Origin: Kiritimatiellia bacterium
GTDB taxonomy: Bacteria; Verrucomicrobiota; Kiritimatiellia; JAQICX01
Assembly: GCA_027858345.1 (NCBI GenBank)
Contig: JAQICX010000181.1
Span: 1-48,374 of the forward strand
Reading direction: 5' to 3'
DNA length: 48,374 nucleotides
Part shown: piece after piece, positions 36,843-45,900 of the stretch
How positions within the stretch are numbered: position 1 is the stretch's first letter
How the letters are laid out: each line of letters begins with the position of its first letter
Translations under genes and position numbers: made by a program
Notes under the pieces: generated by a model
What the model was told of the DNA's origin: nothing
Database searches by the model: none
Seen by the model: only the letters and a program-made list of their open reading frames with translations

Positions 36843-39371
36843 ATGATCAACATATCGCTTAATGGAAAATGGAAGGTTCGGGATGAAACTCTTTCATGCA
36901 AGGACATTGCAGGCCTTGACAGAGTAATCAAAGCAGACTCCGGCTGGATACCCGCCAAGGTGCCAGGGGAGATACACCTTGATCTTATACGAGCTGGTCT
37001 TCTTGACGAGCCATTATTCAGCCTCAACGCCAAGAAGAGCCGGTGGCCTGAAAAGCGATCATGGTGGTTTGTGAAGTCTTTTGAAACATCAGCCTCGTTC
37101 ATCACACATGAACGCCAGCAGCTTGTGTTCGATGGTTTGGATCTGTATGCGCAGGTTTTTCTCAATGGCACACTCCTCGGGGAGGTGAAAAACGCTTTTG
37201 TGCCGTGGCACTTCGATGTGCGTCACGTGATCAGGAAAGGCACAAACACCCTTGTCGTGAGGCTTACGGCAGGAGCGGAATTGGTCCCTAAATCACTCAG
37301 GCCCAAAGATGATCGCAAAGGGGGCACTTACGGGGGACGAAGCAATTTCCCCGGGATTAGCCATTTGCGCAAGCCTCAATTTAGTTATGGTTGGGATTGG
37401 GTCGATGCGCTTCCAAACATTGGGATCTGGCGCAGCGTCAGCCTCAAAGGGCACTCCGGTATTGTATTGCATGATGTTCATGTCGATACACAGATAGACA
37501 AGAAAGCTGTCTTTCTGGCTACCCAAGTGATTGTGGAGAACCTTCACCCCTGGAGTGAACGGCCCGGCAATATGGAGATAAGTATCACGCCACCATCGGG
37601 AAATACACTGACTCACAGAATGGACCTCAACGCACAGGTCGGACGTTCAACTATGACGTGCCGGTTGAAGATACCGAACCCGCAACTCTGGTGGCCGAAC
37701 GGCATGGGAGACCAGCCGCTTTATCACGTCACTGTACGCATTGTGCACAACAAGAAAGAGGCGGATCGACGCGAAATGGATGTCGGCCTGAGAACCGTGG
37801 AGATTGACCGCTCGGCCACGAAGCCCGTCGGCACGCGTTTTTGTATTCGAGTCAACGGACACGATGTTTTCTGTAAGGGGGGAAACTGGATTCCCGCCGA
37901 TGCGATTCTCGCTAGGGTTAGCAGGAAAAAATACGAAACACTGGTTGCGGAGGCACACAACGCAAACATCAACATGCTACGGATATGGGGCGGCGGCGTG
38001 TATGAATCCCCCGATTTCTACAATGCCTGCGACCGTTTGGGTATTTTGGTCTGGCAAGACTTCATGTTCGCCTGCGCGGAATATCCGGATAACAATGAAG
38101 AGTTCCGTTCTGCCGTCCGCGATGAAGCCGAGAAGGCTGTCTTGTTGCTTAGGCACCATCCCTGCATCGTCCTCTGGTGTGGCAACAATGAAAATGTGTG
38201 GGCTTTCAAGGATTGGTGGAACAAAGACCGTAGCTTCGGAGACAAAGACCTGAATATTGGCGGTAGCATCATTTACAATCAGATTCTACCGGATATCTGC
38301 CATAGGCTTGATCCACACCGCCCCTATTGGCCAAGCAGTCCGGCCGGCGGAGAAGCACCAAATTCCGAAACGGATGGGGACTGCCACTGGTGGCAGCCTT
38401 TTACGATGAACGAGGATATCAACCGCCGCATCACTCACGAAGTATTCGACGAATGTACGGCCAGGTTTGTAAGCGAGTACGGTGTCATCGGCCCCTGCCA
38501 TCTCCAATCAATGAAACAATACCTTGCCCCGAATGAACTACAAGTTGGTTCCCAGGCATGGAAAGAACATACAAATTCCTTTGAGAAGGAGACGACGCCT
38601 GCTGGAATCAGACGACACTATGCGGCTCCTGAAAACCTGAGCATCTCAGATTACATTCTCTATGGACAGATGTTTCAGGCTTCAATGTATGGCAATACCA
38701 TCGAGGCTCTACGCTTCCGCAAGAATGATCCACATAATGACTGCCAGGGAGCACTCATCTGGATGTACAACGATTGCTGGGGAGAAACTGGCTGGACACC
38801 GATTGACTACTACCTGCGCCGCAAGCCAAGCTACTATTGGATTCGTCATGCCAACGTCCCTGTGAAAGCGATTGTGCGCCGCCGCGGGAAGCACTTGGTG
38901 ACACGAGTCGTGAACGACACCTTGAAACAAGTGAAGGTTACCGCCCATCTCGGCTGGATGCGTGTCGATGGTTCAGATTCAAGAATGAAATCAGAAGCAA
39001 TCTGTCTCCATGCGAATAGTATGGTTCAGATAGGGAGCGAAGCAATCGCCAGCCACACGGTACTGAATCCCCGTGAATGGATTTATGTCGCGTACTTAAC
39101 TCGAGGAGGAGTTACCGAACTGTCTCCTTCGATCTGGCTTCTCGTGCCTCATCGTGAACTTGAAATTCCAACTTCGGACATTCGCATTACAGTCAGAGGA
39201 AGAGATATCCATCTCATCAGCAAGACTTATTGTCACGGCGTTCATTTCAGAGACAATGGCAAGGCAGTGTTTTCTGACAACTATTTCGATCTACTGCCCG
39301 GTGTTCCTAAATCCATCACATGCCTGGCCCCAAAAGTTCCAGGGAAGATACAGTTCTATTCAACTGAGTGA
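36843..39371 (+). CDS. GH2 beta-mannosidase-like glycoside hydrolase
   Basis: MINISLNGKWKVRD, KVPGEIHLDLIRAGLLDEPLF, NINMLRIWGGGVYESPDFYNACDRLGILVWQDFMFACAEYP, VLWCGNNEN. Confidence 0.92.
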   Translation: MINISLNGKWKVRDETLSCKDIAGLDRVIKADSGWIPAKVPGEIHLDLIRAGLLDEPLFSLNAKKSRWPEKRSWWFVKSFETSASFITHERQQLVFDGLDLYAQVFLNGTLLGEVKNAFVPWHFDVRHVIRKGTNTLVVRLTAGAELVPKSLRPKDDRKGGTYGGRSNFPGISHLRKPQFSYGWDWVDALPNIGIWRSVSLKGHSGIVLHDVHVDTQIDKKAVFLATQVIVENLHPWSERPGNMEISITPPSGNTLTHRMDLNAQVGRSTMTCRLKIPNPQLWWPNGMGDQPLYHVTVRIVHNKKEADRREMDVGLRTVEIDRSATKPVGTRFCIRVNGHDVFCKGGNWIPADAILARVSRKKYETLVAEAHNANINMLRIWGGGVYESPDFYNACDRLGILVWQDFMFACAEYPDNNEEFRSAVRDEAEKAVLLLRHHPCIVLWCGNNENVWAFKDWWNKDRSFGDKDLNIGGSIIYNQILPDICHRLDPHRPYWPSSPAGGEAPNSETDGDCHWWQPFTMNEDINRRITHEVFDECTARFVSEYGVIGPCHLQSMKQYLAPNELQVGSQAWKEHTNSFEKETTPAGIRRHYAAPENLSISDYILYGQMFQASMYGNTIEALRFRKNDPHNDCQGALIWMYNDCWGETGWTPIDYYLRRKPSYYWIRHANVPVKAIVRRRGKHLVTRVVNDTLKQVKVTAHLGWMRVDGSDSRMKSEAICLHANSMVQIGSEAIASHTVLNPREWIYVAYLTRGGVTELSPSIWLLVPHRELEIPTSDIRITVRGRDIHLISKTYCHGVHFRDNGKAVFSDNYFDLLPGVPKSITCLAPKVPGKIQFYSTE

Positions 39372-39468
39372 TGCGTTGGACTGCTAAACAGGTCACAACA
39401 GACAAATCCAGCGTACGCAGTAAACCGCGTCGCTGATTTGCGGCGTTCATGAAAGAAGAAAGGAACAT

Positions 39469-39560
39469 GACGATGAAGACATTTGTTCTCGGAGCAGCTA
39501 TGATGACCTCTGCGTTGAGCGCTCAATCCGCTACGCAGGAGAAGGTAACTTCCGACTGAG
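39469..39560 (+). pseudogene. Orphan signal-peptide ORF, truncated
   Basis: MTMKTFVLGAAMMTSALSAQSATQEKVTSD* with SD-like gaaaggaac upstream; stops right after signal peptide. Confidence 0.5.
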
Positions 39561-39875
39561 ATTGAAGTCCCGGCAATCTTCGTTTTGTCTTCCAGGGCAT
39601 GTTTGATCGGGATAAGGGTGACAAAATGTACGGCAAATTTTCGTGGTGCATCGGTATCCTGACGCCATTAAAACCAGCTCATCCATGATGTGCCTCGTCT
39701 GTGCGATTAAACTTTTTTTGTTAGTTGCCTTTTGGCGAAATCGAGAGGCTATAATAAAAAAATAAATCATTTTCTATGAAAAACATGATGGAATCGACTG
39801 TTTTTTATTAGAAAACATAAAAATATATGATAGTATGTGATTAAAATTATCAAAATTATAAACAAGGAGTAAACG

Positions 39876-40865
39876 ATGGCCAAGATTGCAGTTATATCAA
39901 CAGCACACATACATAGTAAAAGTTTTTTGAAGGATTTGCAAGAGCTTACCACTGAAAAAGGTGCTTATGTGATATGGGACGAAAATGCGGCACGCGGAAT
40001 GAAGCGAGCAGAAGAATTCAACAGCAGGTTTGAACCAAATCTGGATGTTGTGTTGCAGGATGATAGTGTTGAAGGATTTCTAATCTGTGCAGAGAACACT
40101 CGTCATCTTGCACTGATGGAAAGAGTAATGCCAATCAGGAAACCAGTTATGTGTGAAAAGCCGCTTGCAACATCTATCGAAGATATTACAAGAATTGTTG
40201 AACTCCAGAAACAGTACAACACACCTCTAATCAGTGGATACATGCAACCGTTCTTTCCAGAGAACAGAGGCGTTATGGAAGTTATGCAAAAAGGAGAACT
40301 AGGAAAAGTTACTCATATAAACTTCAGAAATGCACATAATGCATGTTATGGACATTGGTTTGACAATCCAGAACTGGCATGGTTCACAGACCCTGAACTT
40401 TCCGGTGGTGGAGCTCTGCTGGATATGGGAACTCATGCTGTTCATCTTCTATGTCATCTTGGAGGAACTGTCGAAAAAGTTATGGCAATGGCAACAAACG
40501 TCTCCGGCATCTATCCCAACGTAGATGACTATGGAGTAATCACAATGCTGTTCAGCAATGGCATAATCGGACGAGTGGAAGCTGGCTGGGTGTTCACAGG
40601 CGGATACAATGGACTTGAGATTATCGGTTCAGAAAAAAGCATCTGGAATGGTAAAATTGGAGCACATACGCAAGAACTTGCACCTATACAGCCAGCTGAA
40701 GCCAAACCGGATAGAGTCAAAAGGCTTCTTGCACTGGTTGCCGGTGAAATTTCTGCAGAAGAACTTCAAGCCGATCTAAAAGCATGCATAGATGCTGTTG
40801 CAATTATGTCTGCAGCATATGAATCTGCCGAAAAAGGCACATGGATTGACATCAAAAAGTTTTAA
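39876..40865 (+). CDS. Gfo/Idh/MocA-family oxidoreductase
   Basis: KIAVISTAHIHS, PVMCEKPLATSIEDI, GGGALLDMGTHAVHLLCHLGG. Confidence 0.9.
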   Translation: MAKIAVISTAHIHSKSFLKDLQELTTEKGAYVIWDENAARGMKRAEEFNSRFEPNLDVVLQDDSVEGFLICAENTRHLALMERVMPIRKPVMCEKPLATSIEDITRIVELQKQYNTPLISGYMQPFFPENRGVMEVMQKGELGKVTHINFRNAHNACYGHWFDNPELAWFTDPELSGGGALLDMGTHAVHLLCHLGGTVEKVMAMATNVSGIYPNVDDYGVITMLFSNGIIGRVEAGWVFTGGYNGLEIIGSEKSIWNGKIGAHTQELAPIQPAEAKPDRVKRLLALVAGEISAEELQADLKACIDAVAIMSAAYESAEKGTWIDIKKF

Positions 40866-40886
40866 TTTTATTACAAGATCTAATAA

Positions 40887-41966
40887 ATGAAAGGAAAAAG
40901 AGAAATGACAGATAAGCTAAAAGTTGGTGTAATTGGTGTTGGAGGAATTGCAGGAACGCATATGCCCGGTTGGGCGGCATCTCCAAACGCTGAGGTGGTT
41001 GTCGGAGCTGATGTGGCAGAAACGGCCTTGTCTACATGGGCGGAAAAATGGAACGTAGCAAAAACAACAACAAATTTTGATGAAATAATCAGCGATCCGA
41101 ACATTGATATAATAGATGTCTGCACACCAAGCAGCTATCATGCAAAATATACAATTGCCGCTCTTGAAGCAGGCAAGCATGTTATCTGCGAAAAACCGCT
41201 TGGTCCGACTACTGATGAAATCAAACAAATGATTGCGGCAAGAGATAAGAGTGGAAAACTTCTTATGACTGCTCAGCATATGAGATATAGCCAGAAATCA
41301 ATTGCTTTAAAAAATGAGATTGATACCGGAGTATTGGGCGAAGTTTATCATGCAAGATCATGGTTCCTGCGTCGAGCTCAACTTCCAACCGGACTTGGTT
41401 TTGTTCTAAAAAAGAATTCAGGTGGTGGACCGTGCATTGATATAGGTGTCCATGTTCTTGACTTAACACTGTGGATGATGAACAACTACAAACCAGTATC
41501 AGTAAGTGGGGTTGCAAGAAAAGAACTTGCGGGAATTGATGGTGCATTCTCTGTTTGGGGGGGGGCAAAAGTTCCTAAAGAGATGGATGTTGAAGATTTT
41601 GCAGCTGCATTTGTTCGCTTTGAAAATGGAGCAACCCTTATGCTTGAAGTCAGTTGGCTGCTGCATCATGACACCCCCGGAGATGATTTTCAGGTGTGGC
41701 TGTATGGAAAAGATGGAGGACTACATTATCCTTCCACAAAAGTACTATCAAGCAACTATGAAACAAAACAACTTTACACAAAAACACTTGACTACATACC
41801 TAATGGAACAGAAGCTCATGCGGCGGAATGTATTGACTTTGCAGATGCAATTGTTAACGGTCGTCCAAGCCCTGTTCCTCCAGAACAGTCAATTGTTGTT
41901 CAAGCAATTCTGACCGCTCTTTATGAGAGTCAAAGATTGGGCAAAGAAGTTCCAGTTTTACTGTAA
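40887..41966 (+). CDS. Gfo/Idh/MocA-family oxidoreductase (start probably 40905)
   Basis: KLKVGVIGVGGIAGTHMPGW, HVICEKPLGPTTDEIKQM, GGGPCIDIGVHVLDLTLWMM. Confidence 0.93.
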   Translation: MKGKREMTDKLKVGVIGVGGIAGTHMPGWAASPNAEVVVGADVAETALSTWAEKWNVAKTTTNFDEIISDPNIDIIDVCTPSSYHAKYTIAALEAGKHVICEKPLGPTTDEIKQMIAARDKSGKLLMTAQHMRYSQKSIALKNEIDTGVLGEVYHARSWFLRRAQLPTGLGFVLKKNSGGGPCIDIGVHVLDLTLWMMNNYKPVSVSGVARKELAGIDGAFSVWGGAKVPKEMDVEDFAAAFVRFENGATLMLEVSWLLHHDTPGDDFQVWLYGKDGGLHYPSTKVLSSNYETKQLYTKTLDYIPNGTEAHAAECIDFADAIVNGRPSPVPPEQSIVVQAILTALYESQRLGKEVPVLL

Positions 41967-41977
41967 ACACTTTAGTT

Positions 41978-42004
41978 GAGGCGGGCACTCCCCGCCTCTT
42001 TCTC
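41978..42004 (+). terminator. Rho-independent terminator-like hairpin after oxidoreductase pair
   Basis: gaggcggg-cactc-cccgcctc followed by tttctct. Confidence 0.7.
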
Positions 42005-42133
42005 TACATGAGACGACAGTGAATATTTGTTCTATTCCGCCATCAGTGTAGGCCATTTACAATTTACCATTAACAATGATTTCTTTTCTTACCTAGAACT
42101 GCTGGCAAAGCCAGCTCTATGAATCAATTTATC

Positions 42134-42400
42134 CTATTCAAGTTTGGAAAGTTCAACGAAAAGGGCATTTAGACCTGCAATTCTTACAACTAGATGCCCA
42201 TAATTTTTAGGATGCTTTTGCGCATCGATGAGTTCGTCACCATCCAATATAAAATCGCTTGCACCCAATTTCCACAAATGCCAAAGCAACGATGTCAAAA
42301 AAACTGTCTTGCCCCCATTGGCAATTCCTGTAATACCTATCTGCATATTTACCCACTTAAACCTATTTTTAATTCTACCATCATCAAATAATAAACTCAA
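42134..42400 (-). pseudogene. Chimeric remnant: P-loop (YcjX-like) N-terminus joined to glycyl-radical C-terminal motif
   Basis: [24 protein letters not shown] (Walker A GxxxxGKT-like) then [36 protein letters not shown], which resembles the GRE 'DAQ.HPE.Y..LIVRVAGYSA.FVEL' end. Confidence 0.55.
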
Positions 42401-42679
42401 CCATTATCATCACTTTTTCCAGCTAAACCCCAATTTTTCGGTTGAGAAACTTTATGAGAACGAGGATCCCGCAGGGTGGGACACCCAAACTTGCAAATTA
42501 ATATTGTCCTGTAGGAATGGGATCATCCTTCGCAGTTCCGGTCTACGGCGGACAAGTCGGCTACATGGCTGAACATATATTGCCTTTTCCAGAAAAGGCA
42601 ACATCAATGCAGTGTTTAATAACAACACAAATATTCAAAAACATTTGCGATCTTCGCTGTTAAATCTCATTCGCTAGAT

Positions 42680-42842
42680 TAGAGCATTGAACAAATGAAA
42701 CGCTGTAAAGATTTTATTCGAGGACGACATTGGGCTTTTAAAAAAAAATCAAGTAACAGCAAGCCTATTGCGTATTTTTTTGAAAGATTCAACGGAAGCG
42801 GCAGGACAAAGATTTACTGCGTTTCATGAGCGAAATGCTCTA
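42680..42842. mobile_element. MITE-like element copy 2 (~163 bp, inverted orientation)
   Basis: Reverse complement aligns with 14241-14401 almost end to end; ends TAGAGCATT...AATGCTCTA. Confidence 0.85.
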
Positions 42843-42998
42843 GTTTGATTTGAATGGCCGGAACCTAGCTTGAAGCGCTAAGACTGGTGGTTAAAAACTC
42901 TTCTTTTTCAGAAAATATTGTAAAAATGCAAATTTAATGTTTTACATTTTGCAAAATTTTGGTATAACTACCCGACAAAAACTCACACATGTGATTTA

Positions 42999-45900
42999 TT
43001 GCGGTTTACAAAAAAGGAAAAAACTATGTTACAAAGAATTTTGTTCGCAGCAATTTTTCTGATTGCCTTCTTAACAATGGCGGACGATGCGGTATCTTAT
43101 GAAAATCTTTTGAAGAATGGCGATTTCAGTCAGATTGCTGATAACGGCAAGATTGTCGAGTGGGTTGGAGATAAACGAGCAAAAGTTATTTCAACCAATA
43201 ACATACCTACTCTTCTGTTGAATGGATCATACTGTCATCTCTACCAAAGAATTGCTTTAAAGCCAGAATGGCAAACCCTTCAACTGTCAATGAAGATGAA
43301 GGGTAATGATTTGAAAGTAGGAGATGAAGACTGGAAAGATGGACGGCTGGCAATGACGTTTCTTGATGCATCAGACAAACAGGTCGGGGGCTGGCCAAAT
43401 GTTTTCTTTGTAAAAGGAACCACAGAGTGGATAGACTGTCAGCGTGCTTATAAAATACCAAATGGCGCAGTTACTCTTGAAATTATTCCGGCAAACTATG
43501 GTGTTTCCGGCAGTGTGGAATTCCGTGACATAAAGATTACTATCGCAAAACTATGGCAACCTCTTGCAGACATACCCCTACCAAATGGTGCTGAAAATGT
43601 TTGGAAACAATCAGATTGCTGGACTTTAAAAAGTGATACCCGAGAAAAAATTTGTATAAATGGTTTATGGCGTTTCCTTCCTGAGACATCAGAAATGACA
43701 CAAGTTCCTGCTGAAGGAAAAGGCTGGGGTTGGTTTAAGGTTCCTGGCATCTGGCCAAAGGCTCTGGCTTGGGATACAAGTTTTGCAGCACAGGATTTTA
43801 TACTCCCAGAGATACAAGGAAGAACTGATGTCACCTTACTAGAACAGGCTTGGTATAAACGAGAAATTGAAATTCCATCGTCATGGGATGGCAGACAAAT
43901 ATTGCTGGACTTTGAAATGATACAGACTCATTGTGCTGTATATATCGACGAAAAAAAAGTTGGAGAAATAATGTTTCCAGGTGGTGAATTTGACATAACC
44001 TCAGCAGTCACACCAGGCACAAAAACAACTCTTGCCATTCTTCATACTGCAAGGCCTCTGGAAACTGCAACAGACACTTTTATGGCTCCTGATAGAGCTT
44101 TTAAAGAACAAGCTGAACTGAAATTTAAAGGCATCACAGGGGACGTCTATCTTCTGGCTAGACCAAAAGAAAATTACATAACAGACACTCATATTATAAC
44201 CTCAACACGCAAAAATGAAATTACATTTGAATCCGGAATTAACAATTTAAAAGATGGCGATTTTCAGATAACTGCCAGCATCTTCAAGGGTAATAAACTT
44301 GTTAAATTTTTCTCCTCAAAACCATTCTCAAAAATCAACTTAGAAGATGGACGTTATAAGTTTTCTGCAAGCTGGAAGAATCCTGATTTATGGGACACAC
44401 ACACACCTCAGAACCTTTATACAGCAAAAATGGTTTTAAAGAAATCAGATAATAGCGTTGTCGATGAGCAACTGCCATTTGACTTTGGTTTCAGAGAATT
44501 CTGGATTGATGGTCGGGATTTCTACCTGAATGGCAAAAGAATTCATCTACGTGCTCTACACATCAGAAACATAAATGATTATGCGGACAAGGCCTCTGTT
44601 GCCGGATCCATTAACACTTGTGAAAAGATGAAAGAATATGGATTTAATTATCTTATTACAGCCAACTACAATTTCGCTCCTGGAAATGTGAGCTATATTA
44701 ACGGACTGTTTGAAGCAACAGAACAAACCGGCGTGCTTGCTTCATTCTCGTTACCTCACGGAAAAGACTACAATTGGCAACTTGACACACCTGAACAACT
44801 GGAAAGATATACTAAACTAACACAATGGCTGATTAGAAAAGTGCAGAACAATCCTAGTGTCATCACTTATGCAATGAACCATAATGCAACAGGATACTAC
44901 GGGGACCAGAATCCAATGAAAATGGATGGCAAATATTCGCTGTTTACAACTCCTGATGTACCAGAATCAAAACTAAAATATAGCAAACAAGCCAAAATTG
45001 CAGAAAATATTGCGAAAGAAATTGATCCTACCCGTCCTGTTTATCATCACCAATCCGGCAATTTAGGAGACATATATACTGTTAATTTCTATCTAAACTG
45101 GGCTCCACGTCAGGAGCGAAGTGATTGGATGACACATTGGTCAAATGAAGGTGTAAAACCTATATTCTTTGTTGAATGGGGCTTGCCACATATTTCATCG
45201 TGGTCAAGTTATAGAGGCCCTGCTTTTATTTGGCGAACTGATGCATTCCAGATGATATGGGATTCCGAATTTGTATCCTCATTAACAAATCAAAAAGCAT
45301 ACGAGATGACAGACTCCAAAAAGAAAATGCAGGATAATGAAAATGCATTATGGGTGCAAGGAAAACCTCTAAACTGGGGATATCATCTTGCGTCTATGCT
45401 AAACTCGAATAAAGAAAACTATCTTGATATCCAGAGCTGGTTTGCTGATGACAACTGGAAATCATTCAGAATGCTGGGAGTATCCGCAATGCTGCCATGG
45501 GATCAGGGCGGGCTATGGAAAAGAGTCAACACCACACAAGCCGAACTTAACCCTAATCGTTTCACGAACCTGCAGAGCCCTGGAATTGTGCCGGACTATC
45601 TCACATCTGGTGACCAGTTTATATATGACTCAAACGATAACTCATACGCCCCCACTTCTCTTGGAAAAACATTCTTGCGGTGGAACCAACCTGTTATTGC
45701 TTTTATCGCCGGCAAAGACTCGCAGGCAACATCCAAAGCAGCAAACTTCCTGCCGGGACAGAAAATTGAGAAGCAGCTTGTTGTAATCAATGACACCAGA
45801 GAAACAATTTCATGCAACTACAGTTGGGCAATAGATGGACTTAATGTGGCTGGAAAAGGCAGTGTCAATGTAGCACCTGGCGACGTGACATTTGTTCCAA

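Noticed and set aside
36843-39371. Many overlapping ORFs on both strands inside the beta-mannosidase
   Set aside because: Shadow ORFs of a strongly coding frame.
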